A DNA stretch of 64,000 nt from Salinispirillum sp049115955 (GTDB lineage: Bacteria; Pseudomonadota; Gammaproteobacteria; Pseudomonadales; Natronospirillaceae): the NCBI GenBank assembly GCA_049115955.1, contig JAGDZJ010000004.1:248001-312000 (forward strand). The letters are read 5' to 3'. The notes beneath the pieces were generated by a model. The model was not told the DNA's origin, did not search any database, and saw nothing but the letters and a program-made list of their open reading frames with translations. Numbering within the stretch: position 1 is the first letter of the stretch; the number at the start of each line of letters is the position of its first letter. Shown here piece by piece: positions 35,223 to 43,519 of this stretch. Made by a program: the position numbers and the translations under genes.

Positions 35223-36101
35223 ATGAGCAAGACCATGACTGAGGCCCGCATATCCGCTTACGACCGCGTTCTGTTCACGGGCTTTATCGCCGTGGTGCTG
35301 CACGCTTTCGTGATTCTGGGCATCACGTTCGACATCACGCCGTTATCCGGCCCGCGCCCGACCATGGAAGTGACATTGGCCTTACAGCCAGATAACCAAC
35401 GGCCCAATGACGACGCCGACTTTCTGGCCCAAGCCAGTCAGGAAGGCAGTGGTACGCTGGATGAACGGCAACGCATCACCACGGATCAAGTCGCAGATTT
35501 CGATGATAACGTAGTGCGCGAGGTGGAGCCGGCCCCGGTGACCGCATCGGCACCGTTTGAGCCGCTCACGCAACGGCTTATTGTTGCCTATGGTGACGCG
35601 AGTTGGGGCTTGGCACCTTTGCCAGAACCAGAAGACAGTGTGCAGGATGCGCCGGATATTGACCTCACTCAAACCGCCAGCATGGACATCGCCACGCTGC
35701 GTGCCATGCTGGATAATCGTCGCCAAAGTTACGCCAACCGGCCGCGTGTGCGCACGCTGACGGCGGTATCTACCCGTGCCGCCTCAGAAGCCGCCTATGT
35801 CCAAGCGTGGTTGGAAAAAGTTGAGCGTTTAGGCAATGCCAATTACCCGCAAGCCGCCCGCGCGCAACGGATGCGCGGCAACGTGCGTCTTTTGGTCAGC
35901 ATTACCGCGAGTGGCGATCTGCATTCCGTCAGCATGCTCGAAAGCTCCGGCCAGGCGTTATTGGATGACGCCGCGCGGCGCATTGTGTTGCAGTCGGCCC
36001 CGTTTGAGCCCTTCAGTGCGGAAATGCGCGAGGACTTCGATTTACTGGAAATCATCCGGACCTTCCGTTTTGATGTTGACCAACCCATGACCACGGGTTG
36101 A
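35223..36101 (+). CDS. tonB: TonB-family energy transducer (TonB3 position)
   Basis: The 292-residue protein has one N-terminal membrane helix (about residues 16-37), a Pro/Asp/Glu-rich periplasmic linker and a C-terminal TonB domain. The C-terminal domain (about 200-285) has YPQAARAQRMRGNVRLLVSI and the VLQSAPFEPF segment. No exbB/exbD is adjacent. In P. aeruginosa the gene at this place, tonB3, is needed for twitching motility and pilus assembly, and here too it lies beside the pil operon. The start is ATG 35223; an ATG four codons later is also possible. Confidence 0.88.
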   Translation: MSKTMTEARISAYDRVLFTGFIAVVLHAFVILGITFDITPLSGPRPTMEVTLALQPDNQRPNDDADFLAQASQEGSGTLDERQRITTDQVADFDDNVVREVEPAPVTASAPFEPLTQRLIVAYGDASWGLAPLPEPEDSVQDAPDIDLTQTASMDIATLRAMLDNRRQSYANRPRVRTLTAVSTRAASEAAYVQAWLEKVERLGNANYPQAARAQRMRGNVRLLVSITASGDLHSVSMLESSGQALLDDAARRIVLQSAPFEPFSAEMREDFDLLEIIRTFRFDVDQPMTTG

Positions 36102-36106
36102 TCACC

Positions 36107-36568
36107 ATGCAGGCACTTAATTTTTTGGTGTTCGATTACGGCATCAAGCGCATGGGGGTGGCCGCCGGGCAGACGGTCACCGGTACGGCGCGTCCACTGA
36201 ACCCAATGGCCATGCAGAACGGCCACCCGGACTGGAATGCCATTGAGGTGTTGCTGGGTGAATGGAAGCCAGCCGGGGTGATCGTCGGCTTGCCGCTGAA
36301 TATGGACGGCAGCGCCAGCGACATGACACGGCGCGCCGATAAGTTTCGTAAGCGCTTGCACGGCCGCTTTGCGTTGCCTGCGCTGGCGTGGGATGAACGT
36401 CTCACGTCCGATGCCATCAAACGCATCGAGCGCGCACGCGGAGTAACGGATTTCGGTCAACATTCGGTCGACAGCCAAGCCGCCGCGCTGATATTTCAGT
36501 CATGGTTCGACAGTCTGGATAACCTGGCCGATTGGCCAATGCACAGCATCGCCTTACCCCCACAATAG
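36107..36568 (+). CDS. ruvX: RuvX/YqgF, Holliday junction resolvase-like pre-16S rRNA nuclease
   Basis: The 153-residue RNase H-fold protein processes the 5' end of 16S pre-rRNA in E. coli. It has FDYGIKRMGVA at the N-terminus, with the catalytic aspartate in FDYG. GVIVGLPLNMDGSAS lies in the middle, DERLTSDA follows, and the family's D-x-A ending is SVDSQAAALIF. ATG 36107 is preferred over a TTG at 36098 that overlaps the tonB stop. The gene algH (yqgE), usually between tonB3 and ruvX in pseudomonads, is absent. Confidence 0.93.
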   Translation: MQALNFLVFDYGIKRMGVAAGQTVTGTARPLNPMAMQNGHPDWNAIEVLLGEWKPAGVIVGLPLNMDGSASDMTRRADKFRKRLHGRFALPALAWDERLTSDAIKRIERARGVTDFGQHSVDSQAAALIFQSWFDSLDNLADWPMHSIALPPQ

Positions 36569-36595
36569 CGCGCTATCGCAGCGCCCGGAGTCTTC

Positions 36596-36955
36596 ATGGT
36601 CACCACTGAATTGCAATTGAAGTTGAGAGCTTTTAACGAGGCCTTTGCCAGTAACGATATTGATGCGGTATTGAGCATGGTGACTGATGACATCGAATGG
36701 GCCATGGCCGGTGATCATACCATCGTGGGCAAAGACAATATGGCACACGCGTTGCGCGAAATGGCATCGAATGAAATCATGACGTTGACCATCCACAACA
36801 TTATTACGCACGGTCGCACGGCGGCGGTGAATGGTGAACTGCAGGCGCCGAATGGCGGGTCGCGTTATGGGTTTTGTGACGTGTATCAGCTCAATGGCCT
36901 TAAAGACCCCAAGATCAAAGTGCTGACGTCGTACGTGGCGGAATTGGTTGACTGA
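36596..36955 (+). CDS. SnoaL/NTF2-like small protein
   Basis: The 119-residue protein has the pattern of the NTF2-like alpha+beta barrel: an N-terminal helix with FNEAFASNDIDAVLSMVTDDIEWAMAGD-type sequence, the GKDNM helix and alternating strands. Such folds serve as small ligand-binding or isomerase domains. No catalytic assignment can be made. It is 27 bases after ruvX and probably in the same transcript. It converges on the M23 peptidase gene with 17 bases between stops. Confidence 0.75.
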   Translation: MVTTELQLKLRAFNEAFASNDIDAVLSMVTDDIEWAMAGDHTIVGKDNMAHALREMASNEIMTLTIHNIITHGRTAAVNGELQAPNGGSRYGFCDVYQLNGLKDPKIKVLTSYVAELVD

Positions 36956-36972
36956 ATACGCCGCTAGCCTCT

Positions 36973-38280
36973 TTACAGGCGATTGGCATCCAGTTCATCT
37001 TGTACCGCCAGCACCACACCCACGCCGTTTAATTGCGCCGTCTGCTCTTGTACACGTTGATCGAAGGCGGGCAACTCTTCATCCGGAACGGATTGCGCCA
37101 ATGGAATATTGGCGGTCATTGGGTTTACCGGTCGACCATTGATGTGCAACTCAAAATGCAGGTGAGGGCCGGTTGAGCGACCCGTATTGCCACTCTGAGC
37201 AATGCGCTGACCACGGGCAACGGTTTGCCCACGATTCACCAACACTCGATCTAAATGCAAATAGCGCGTTTTGTATTGTCCGCCGTGTTGAATCTCAACA
37301 TAACGCCCCGCGAAGGGGTGGTTGCCCACACGGGTGACGACACCGTCGCCAGTGGTCAGTACCGGGGTGCCAATGGGCATCGCAAAATCGGTACCGTTAT
37401 GGGGTGAAATACGCCCGGTGATGGGATGCTGGCGACGAAGGTTAAACGACGAGCTAATGCGGTACTGGCGTGACAAGGGCAAGCGCATAAAGGCGCGCGC
37501 CAGACTTTGTCCGTCGTTGTCGTAATAACGCCCGTCACTGAATAAGAACGCGCTAAGCTCTTGATTGCGGCGTTGAATGCGGGCACTTTCAATGCGTGTT
37601 TGTCCGGTCGGTTCACCGTCGACGTATTGCACACTGCGCACGACTTGAAAGCGATCACCCGCTTGAATAGAGCGCGCAAAATCCAGACGATCTTGAAAGA
37701 CCGTGGTGACCGTGGCGGTTTCGGCGACGGATAATCCAGCGCGTTGTGCTGAGAGATAGAAAATACCGGCAATTTCGCCACTGACTAATTCGCTGCGCCA
37801 CTCACCGTCATTAATCAATTCGTCGTATTCAAACAACGTATCGTTCACGCGTCGATAAACGATGCGGTTACCGGCGTGAATGAACAGCTCCATTTCTTGT
37901 AATACCAAGGTTTCCGGGGAAAAACGCATCCAGAGTGTTTGACCGGGACGAATGGTGTCCAAGGCCAATACGGCTTCATCGGCGCCCAGAATTTGGTACA
38001 TCACCGTCTGGCCCAAGCCAAGACGGTCAAAGATAGTGCTCAGCGTATCACCGTCCTGCACGGTGTAACGCATTTCCGTAGGGCCGGGCAAACCCCATGC
38101 TGGCTCAATGCTCTGCGCATCGGATGGCATGATAAAGGCGACCTGTTCCTCTTGTGGCTGGGCTGTACCGTCGGCCGAACTCGGTACCAAAAAGGCGGCG
38201 ATCAATGCGACCAGTGCCAGTGCGATCATAAGGAACAGGTGTGTGCGGGGGATGGGTAAGGTGGTTAACCGGCGAATCAT
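36973..38280 (-). CDS. Periplasmic M23 murein endopeptidase, MepM/ShyB-like
   Basis: The 435-residue protein begins with basic residues and a membrane/signal helix (about residues 12-35). It continues with a LysM-like/OapA segment (YTVQDGDTLSTIFDRLGL, about 72-89) and ends in an M23 LytM domain (about 300-400). Zinc ligands are visible in SPHNGTDFAMPIGTP and GPHLHFEL. Such enzymes cut peptidoglycan cross-links to allow wall growth. The start codon overlaps the stop of the Zur-like gene as TAATG (38282-38278), so its translation is coupled to that regulator. Vibrio ShyB and E. coli mepM (next to znuA) are precedents for a link to zinc supply. Confidence 0.92.
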   Translation of the reverse strand: MIRRLTTLPIPRTHLFLMIALALVALIAAFLVPSSADGTAQPQEEQVAFIMPSDAQSIEPAWGLPGPTEMRYTVQDGDTLSTIFDRLGLGQTVMYQILGADEAVLALDTIRPGQTLWMRFSPETLVLQEMELFIHAGNRIVYRRVNDTLFEYDELINDGEWRSELVSGEIAGIFYLSAQRAGLSVAETATVTTVFQDRLDFARSIQAGDRFQVVRSVQYVDGEPTGQTRIESARIQRRNQELSAFLFSDGRYYDNDGQSLARAFMRLPLSRQYRISSSFNLRRQHPITGRISPHNGTDFAMPIGTPVLTTGDGVVTRVGNHPFAGRYVEIQHGGQYKTRYLHLDRVLVNRGQTVARGQRIAQSGNTGRSTGPHLHFELHINGRPVNPMTANIPLAQSVPDEELPAFDQRVQEQTAQLNGVGVVLAVQDELDANRL

Positions 38281-38717
38281 TAGGCGCTCCCTGCACAATC
38301 GGCGCATAAGCCGTGTGTGGCAATGGCAGGATGCAGCGCCGTCATACCCATTTGTTGAAGACGTTGGTGAATAACGGCCACCGCTTTTTGTAGCTGCGGG
38401 TCAGAGGTCATTGCCGTAATGCGGTGACAGCGGTTGCACTCAAACTGTGCTTGCGTGTCGCGTTTCATTACGCTGAACCGTCGGGCGCGGCCAATAGTTG
38501 CCAGCGAAGACACCAAGCCGACGTCGATCAAGCGTTCCAACACCCGATACACCGTTACCCGGTCTGGCGTACGATCTCCCAGTCGACCCGTTATGCGGGT
38601 CAAGAGTTCGTCGTGCGACAAGGTAGTCGGCGCTGTATGCAGCTCCGCTAATACGGCTTGAGCCGCAGCGGTGGCACGCAGTCCGTGGGTTTTGAGTTGG
38701 GTGCTCCAGTCGGGCAT
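38280..38717 (-). CDS. zur: Fur-family zinc-type regulator, Zur-like
   Basis: The 145-residue protein has the Fur winged helix (TPDRVTVYRVLERLIDVGLV, about residues 50-69) and two Cys-x-x-Cys pairs for structural zinc (C94/C97 and C138/C141, HGLCADC as in Zur). The histidine of the Zur regulatory site just before the first pair (THTSAMFIC in E. coli) is replaced (DTQAQFEC), so metal sensing may differ. I choose ATG 38717: AAAGGA lies six bases upstream and the family starts near here. It forms a two-gene unit with the M23 peptidase; no znuABC genes are nearby. The subtype Zur is likely but not certain. Confidence 0.82.
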   Translation of the reverse strand: MPDWSTQLKTHGLRATAAAQAVLAELHTAPTTLSHDELLTRITGRLGDRTPDRVTVYRVLERLIDVGLVSSLATIGRARRFSVMKRDTQAQFECNRCHRITAMTSDPQLQKAVAVIHQRLQQMGMTALHPAIATHGLCADCAGSA

Positions 38718-38729
38718 GTGCCGTCCTTT

Positions 38730-38743
38730 CTTATAATATTTTG
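38730..38743 (-). promoter_or_regulatory. Promoter -10 region and possible Zur box of the zur-M23 unit
   Basis: The stretch read on the plus strand as CTTATAATATTTTG contains TTATAATAT, the centre of the gammaproteobacterial Zur box (GTTATAATATAAC type). It also forms a TATTAT -10 for the minus-strand gene. It lies 13 bases before the start codon. AT-rich -10 regions resemble this core by chance, so the operator call is weak. The 116-base gap to hemW holds nothing else clear. Confidence 0.3.
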
Positions 38744-38833
38744 TTCTGCCAAGCGCGGTTTTTAGCACAAGGTTTTTGTTAATGCAATTATGTTGCGCTA
38801 TTAATGTCGTGTTCAGCGCACTTTTACAATGGC

Positions 38834-39976
38834 TTATGATGCAATAAAGGCGCCAGCCACATCGTTATAGAACCACCAACCACGCTCGGTCAGGGCATGC
38901 CGTTCGTTGCGCATCATGCCCTTTTGTTGCCATTGGCTCAGTGCGGGCTCAAGGGCGCTGAGGGGCAAGCCGGTGCGTTCGCTGAACATCGGATGCGGCG
39001 TGCCTTGTTTCAAGCGCAGGGCGTTCAGCATGTACTCAAACGGCAGGTCTTCGCTGGCGACCGTATGCACTTTGCGGCCAAAGTCGATGGCGTTTTGGTA
39101 GTGCTCGGGCATGCGAGTACGCTGGGTGCGCAGCACGCCTTCAGGAGTGGTGATTTTGCCATGCGCCCCGGCGCCAATGCCTAGGTAGTCGCCAAAAGTC
39201 CAGTATGTTTGGTTGTGGCGGCAGTCGTGGCCCGGTTTGGCGTAGGCGGAAATTTCGTATTGTGCATAACCGTGGGCGGCCAGTAAGGCTTGGCCTTCAA
39301 GTTCGATGGTTTCCAATACGTCGTCGCTGGGGAGGGTGGGTTGTTGGCGATAGAAAACCGTATTGGGCTCAATGGTCAGTTGGTACCACGACAGGTGTCC
39401 GGGGTCGAGGGTTAGCGCTTTATTAAGGTCATCCAGTGCGCCTGCGGGCGTTTGCTCGGGCAGGCCGTGCATCAAGTCTATGTTAATACGCTGTACGTTG
39501 AGTTGTTGCAGTAAGTCCCAGGCGCGATATACATCGTCGCCGTTGTGAATGCGCCCCAGCGCCGTCAAGGCGTGGTCGTCGAACGATTGCACGCCGAGCG
39601 AAAAGCGATTTACACCGGCGGCCACGTAGTCGGCAAAATACTGACGTTCGACCGTGCCAGGGTTGGCTTCAAGGGTGATTTCGGCGTCGTCCGCCAGTTG
39701 GCCACTGCCACGCAAGGCATCCAGAAAGCGGGTCAATTCCCGGCCGCTGATTAAGCTGGGCGTGCCGCCACCAAAAAACACACTGCTGATACGGCGCTCG
39801 GGTACGCGGGCCAGTTCGGCCGTGAGGTCACCGATAAGCTGGCTGACATAAGCCGTTTCCGGCAGTTCGCCTTGATGGGTGTGCGAGTTGAAATCGCAGT
39901 AGGGGCATTTTCGTACGCACCACGGAAAGTGCACGTACAAGCCCAGCGGTATGTTGCCGGGCACGAGGGCGTTCAT
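38834..39976 (-). CDS. hemW: HemW, radical-SAM heme chaperone
   Basis: HemW is related to the anaerobic coproporphyrinogen oxidase HemN but acts as a heme-handling chaperone. The 380-residue protein has the radical SAM cluster C20-x3-C24-x2-C27 (CVRKCPYC), the GGGTPS SAM motif at about residue 70, and the HemN C-terminal domain. ATG 39976 follows the rdgB stop by two bases. A TTG at 39991 would overlap rdgB and is less likely. HemW lacks the extra N-terminal residues of true HemN. Confidence 0.93.
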   Translation of the reverse strand: MNALVPGNIPLGLYVHFPWCVRKCPYCDFNSHTHQGELPETAYVSQLIGDLTAELARVPERRISSVFFGGGTPSLISGRELTRFLDALRGSGQLADDAEITLEANPGTVERQYFADYVAAGVNRFSLGVQSFDDHALTALGRIHNGDDVYRAWDLLQQLNVQRINIDLMHGLPEQTPAGALDDLNKALTLDPGHLSWYQLTIEPNTVFYRQQPTLPSDDVLETIELEGQALLAAHGYAQYEISAYAKPGHDCRHNQTYWTFGDYLGIGAGAHGKITTPEGVLRTQRTRMPEHYQNAIDFGRKVHTVASEDLPFEYMLNALRLKQGTPHPMFSERTGLPLSALEPALSQWQQKGMMRNERHALTERGWWFYNDVAGAFIAS

Positions 39977-39978
39977 AT

Positions 39979-40581
39979 CTATGCCAGCCAATGTTGAATC
40001 TGTTGTTGTAATTGACGGGCCGCTTGGCCGCGGTGGCTGAGTTGGTTTTTCAGCGATTTGGGCAGTTCAGAAGCACTGCAATTATGGTCGGGTACATAGA
40101 AAATAGGGTCGTAACCAAAGCCGCCTTCACCCTGTGGTGCGGTGAGAATACGGCCTTCCCACGTACCCTGGCAGATCAATGGCCGAGGGTCGTCACCGTG
40201 GCGCAGTAGCGCCAGTACGCAGACAAAGCGCGCCGTGCGCTGTGCTTCCGGTACACCGTCGAGCTCAGCGAGCACCTTGGCGATATGTCCGGCGTCGTCA
40301 CCGTGGGTGCCGCAGTAACGCGCCGAATAGATGCCCGGTGCGCCGTTCAGATGGTCGATTTCCAGGCCGGAATCATCGGCTAAGGCGGGCAATCCGGTGA
40401 TGCGTGCGGCGTGCCGGGCTTTCAAAATGGCATTTTCAATAAAGGTAAGACCGGTCTCGTCAGCGTCACTGACGCGAAAATCACTTTGTGGTTTTACTTC
40501 AACCTGCAGATCAAGCAGCAAGCCTTGAAACTCGTCTAATTTGCCGGCATTACCGCTGGCCAATACGATTTGATGGCTCAT
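39979..40581 (-). CDS. rdgB: RdgB, XTP/dITP pyrophosphatase
   Basis: RdgB hydrolyses non-canonical purine triphosphates (XTP, dITP) and keeps them out of nucleic acids. The 200-residue protein has the Ham1 hallmarks: LASGNAGKLDEF near the start, ALADDSGLEIDHLNGAPG, GEGGFGYDPIF and SHRGQA near the end. The start overlaps the DUF4426 stop by four bases. The block metX-metW-DUF4426-rdgB-hemW matches the Pseudomonas order. Confidence 0.96.
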   Translation of the reverse strand: MSHQIVLASGNAGKLDEFQGLLLDLQVEVKPQSDFRVSDADETGLTFIENAILKARHAARITGLPALADDSGLEIDHLNGAPGIYSARYCGTHGDDAGHIAKVLAELDGVPEAQRTARFVCVLALLRHGDDPRPLICQGTWEGRILTAPQGEGGFGYDPIFYVPDHNCSASELPKSLKNQLSHRGQAARQLQQQIQHWLA

Positions 40582-41054
40582 GGGCGATCCTCGCGGTAGA
40601 TGGGCTGACTGAACCGTAACGCGTAACTGCGCGCGTCGCCTTCGGGTTGAAAATCCAGTTGGAAGCGCAGGATTTCACGGTGCGAAAAACGAAAGACCGC
40701 TATATGGTAAATCGCCTGACCTTCAGTGATGGTGCGGAACTCCAGCGGTACAGGCTGACCAACCAGGTTAAGTGCCTGTCCGCTGAGCGTGGCGGGGTGT
40801 GGCGTCGCCGGTGACTGGCGCGCATCCAAGATGGAGATGTTGATGAACGCCATGTTGTTCGAGCGCGTAATGCCGTTACGTGCGGCAATTTCAGGTTGTA
40901 GGGCGGTGGTGGGCAGCACAATGTAATGCGCTTCCCAAGAGCCGTGCACTTGGCGTTGACCGCTCTGGGCCAGCGCGCCAGATGATAAGCAAGTCAGCAA
41001 TAACGCCATGGCGCAGAGCGCGGTGCGACGGCTTAAGGTAGAAATAAACATCAT
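40578..41054 (-). CDS. DUF4426 family secreted protein
   Basis: The 158-residue precursor has a signal peptide (basic MMFISTLSRRTA, hydrophobic core about residues 12-25, likely cleavage after SGALA). The mature beta-rich domain has QVHGSWEAHYIVLPTTAL and the NNMAFINISIL motif. It is a periplasmic protein of unknown function always found between metW and rdgB in pseudomonads. The start overlaps the metW stop and its stop overlaps the rdgB start, so the operon is tightly coupled. Confidence 0.85.
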   Translation of the reverse strand: MMFISTLSRRTALCAMALLLTCLSSGALAQSGQRQVHGSWEAHYIVLPTTALQPEIAARNGITRSNNMAFINISILDARQSPATPHPATLSGQALNLVGQPVPLEFRTITEGQAIYHIAVFRFSHREILRFQLDFQPEGDARSYALRFSQPIYREDRP

Positions 41055-41647
41055 GCGTTGTTCTCAATGTGGTAAATGGCCACTTCACCGAGGAAGTTGG
41101 GCATCAGGTTAATCAGTTTGCGTGACCGATGTTGGTGGTCGGTCACCGTGCGCCGTTTGATACGGAAGTTAAGATCAGCGCACAGCTGCTCAAAGTCTTT
41201 GAACGTACACAGGTGAATGTTGGGGGTGTCGTACCAACTGTAAGGCAGCACATTCGACATCGGCATGCGGCCTTGAAAGCTCAAGTAGCGCCGGGTGCTC
41301 CAGTGACCGAAGTTCGGAAATGTGACAATGGCTTCGCGACCGATGCGCAGCATCTCGCGCAAGGTGCGGTCGGGCGCTTTCATTTGTTGCAGCGACTGTG
41401 TCATCAAGACCATATCGAAGCTTTGGTCGCGAAAATTGCCCAACCCGGTATCGAGGTTCTTTTGCACCACGGGCACGCCTTTGCGAATACACTCGATGAT
41501 GCGACCTTCTTCGATCTCTACGCCCAGTCCATAAGCGTGGCGCTGATCTTTCAGTTGCGCCAACAGTTCGCCGTCACCGCAACCCAAGTCGAGTACTCGA
41601 CTGCCTTCGGGGATCCACTCGGCAATAATGTCCAGATCAGCGCGCAT
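41051..41647 (-). CDS. metW: MetW, methionine biosynthesis methyltransferase-like protein
   Basis: The 198-residue protein has a class I SAM-binding domain (VLDLGCGDGE, residues 18-27). MetW is encoded with MetX in many proteobacteria and is needed for or stimulates the homoserine acyltransferase step; its own reaction is not settled. It starts within the 3' end of metX, with an 11-base overlap. Confidence 0.92.
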   Translation of the reverse strand: MRADLDIIAEWIPEGSRVLDLGCGDGELLAQLKDQRHAYGLGVEIEEGRIIECIRKGVPVVQKNLDTGLGNFRDQSFDMVLMTQSLQQMKAPDRTLREMLRIGREAIVTFPNFGHWSTRRYLSFQGRMPMSNVLPYSWYDTPNIHLCTFKDFEQLCADLNFRIKRRTVTDHQHRSRKLINLMPNFLGEVAIYHIENNA

Positions 41648-42827
41648 CAGCGGTCACCTCCGAGCTTGTTTGAGTAGGTGCTTCGGATGCGTGTTCAGCC
41701 TGTGTGCGAGCCAGAAACCCCGATAAAGCGTTTACGTAGGGGTCAATCGGGAACAAGAAGGCATCGTGGCCTTGCGGAGCATCGATTTCCATATAGGACA
41801 CGTCCTTACCGGCGTGAATCAGGGCGTTCACGATCTCTTCGCTGCGCGCCGGGGCAAAGCGCCAGTCGGTCGAAAATGAAATCACCAGAAAACGGGCGGT
41901 GGCTTGGGCAAGGCAGCGCGCCAAATCGCCGTCGTGATCGGCCGCTGGATCAAAATAATCCAAGGCTTTGGTCATTAACAAGTAGGTATTGGCGTCGAAA
42001 TTCGCCGAAAACTGCTCACCTTGGTAGCGTAAGTAGCTTTCAACTTGAAAGTCGACGTCGTAGTCAAAGCTCAAGGTGCCCTTACGCAGGTCACGGCCGA
42101 ATTTTTCGCGCATGCTCTCGTCGGACAAATAAGTAATGTGGCCGAGCATGCGCGCCAGTGACAACCCTTGTTTGGGGTAGGCGTTGTGCTCGATGTAGCG
42201 CCCTTCGTGGAAATCAGGGTCATTAATGATGGCTTGGCGTGCCACTTCATTAAAGCCGATGTTTTGCGCCGTGAGCTTGGGTGCCGAGGCAATGATGGCG
42301 CAGGCGCGCACGCGCTCGGGGTAGTCGATGGACCAGCGCAGTGCTTGCATACCACCCAAACTGCCGCCCACAACGGCCAACCACGACGGAATACCCAAGG
42401 CATCGGCCAGTCGGGCTTGGCTCTTCACCCAGTCGCGTACCGCGAAGACCGGGAAATCCGGCCCCCAGATCTTGCCGGTGGCGGGGTTAATGCTGGTCGG
42501 CCCGGTACTGCCGTGGCAGCCACCGAGGTTGTTCAAGCTCAGCACGAAATACTGGTTGGTATCGATGGCTTTGCCGGGGCCAATGCAGTCGTTCCACCAA
42601 CCGGGCTTGGTGTCTTCGGCGCTGTGATAGCCGGCGGCATGATGATGCCCACTCAGCGCGTGGCAGATCAAAATGGCGTTCGATTTATCGGCATTCAGGG
42701 TGCCGTAGGTTTCGTACACCAGCTCGTACTGTTCCAACACCCGGCCGCTGCGCAGCGGGAGTGGTTCATCAAATACCATGCGTTGCGGGGTTACAATGCC
42801 CACGCTGTTAGCCAGTTTCTCGTTCAA
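41637..42827 (-). CDS. metX: MetX, homoserine O-acyltransferase (succinyl type likely)
   Basis: MetX activates homoserine for methionine synthesis. The 396-residue alpha/beta hydrolase has nucleophile S156 (VVGGSLGGM), the oxyanion and substrate block LNNLGGCHGSTGP (about residues 98-110) and the catalytic histidine in APQGHDAFL. Family members from gammaproteobacteria paired with metW usually use succinyl-CoA. I therefore lean to the succinyl enzyme, but acyl specificity cannot be read with certainty. A UUCG-type hairpin lies in its 95-base leader. Confidence 0.94.
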   Translation of the reverse strand: MNEKLANSVGIVTPQRMVFDEPLPLRSGRVLEQYELVYETYGTLNADKSNAILICHALSGHHHAAGYHSAEDTKPGWWNDCIGPGKAIDTNQYFVLSLNNLGGCHGSTGPTSINPATGKIWGPDFPVFAVRDWVKSQARLADALGIPSWLAVVGGSLGGMQALRWSIDYPERVRACAIIASAPKLTAQNIGFNEVARQAIINDPDFHEGRYIEHNAYPKQGLSLARMLGHITYLSDESMREKFGRDLRKGTLSFDYDVDFQVESYLRYQGEQFSANFDANTYLLMTKALDYFDPAADHDGDLARCLAQATARFLVISFSTDWRFAPARSEEIVNALIHAGKDVSYMEIDAPQGHDAFLFPIDPYVNALSGFLARTQAEHASEAPTQTSSEVTADAR

Positions 42828-42880
42828 TGTCGTCCCGTTGCTTGATAGCGATAAGAAGGAATGGTTGGCCAGAAATAGCG

Positions 42881-42898
42881 CGGCCGACGAATCGGCCG
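42881..42898 (-). other. UUCG hairpin upstream of metX
   Basis: On the minus strand CGGCCGA and TCGGCCG form a seven-pair stem closed by a TTCG tetraloop (plus-strand 42881-42898). It lies between the yggT stop and the metX start. It could end the yggT transcript or act in the metX leader. The bases after it (CGCTATTTCT) are only mildly T-rich. Confidence 0.5.
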
Positions 42899-42922
42899 AT
42901 CTAATTAGGGTTAGAGCCCAGT

Positions 42923-43510
42923 CTACAAGCCGACGAATAAGATGCGTAAGTTGCCAATGGTGCTGGTAGCCACCGCGACCAACATCATCTTAGCGATGTA
43001 CAGCACCATAAAGGCCAGTATATAGCTCAAATCCAGTACGCCGATTTGCAGGTTCAGCTTGCGGAAGGGCGCGACAAAAGGTTCGATCATCTGTGCTAAA
43101 AATCCCAGCATTGGGTTCGGCTGCCCACCGGTGAGCCAACTGCCGATGGCGACGATGATCATCGACCAGCGCAGTACTTCAAGCACCAACCCAAGTGTCG
43201 CAAACAGCGCGCCGACCAACAGCGGCCCGATAAAATTAGCTGGGCTGTTGCCGTAAACTAAGGCAATCAACAACGCAGCCAATATCGCCTGGGCCGCCCA
43301 AATGACCACCAACCCTGAAATGTCGAACCCGGCAACGCCGGGAATTACACGGCGCAACGGCCCCATAAACGGCTGTGAAATACGAATGGTGGTATCCGCT
43401 ATCGGATTGCGCGGATCGGGTCGACCAAATTGCGCCAAAAAACGCGCCGACGTGGCAATCAAGACAATGGCAAACGCCGTCTTCAGAACCAGTACTAAAA
43501 TCTCTGCCAT
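42923..43510 (-). CDS. yggT: YggT family membrane protein
   Basis: The 195-residue protein contains two YggT repeats, each with a pair of hydrophobic helices separated by basic loops (RPDPRNPIADTTIRIS in the first, LRKLNLQIGVLDLS-like in the second). YggT proteins are conserved integral membrane proteins linked to osmotic tolerance and to FtsZ-region genes in other phyla. Function here is unknown. It is ten bases downstream of proC, in the usual yggS-proC-yggT order. Confidence 0.9.
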   Translation of the reverse strand: MAEILVLVLKTAFAIVLIATSARFLAQFGRPDPRNPIADTTIRISQPFMGPLRRVIPGVAGFDISGLVVIWAAQAILAALLIALVYGNSPANFIGPLLVGALFATLGLVLEVLRWSMIIVAIGSWLTGGQPNPMLGFLAQMIEPFVAPFRKLNLQIGVLDLSYILAFMVLYIAKMMLVAVATSTIGNLRILFVGL

Positions 43511-43519
43511 GAAACGCTC

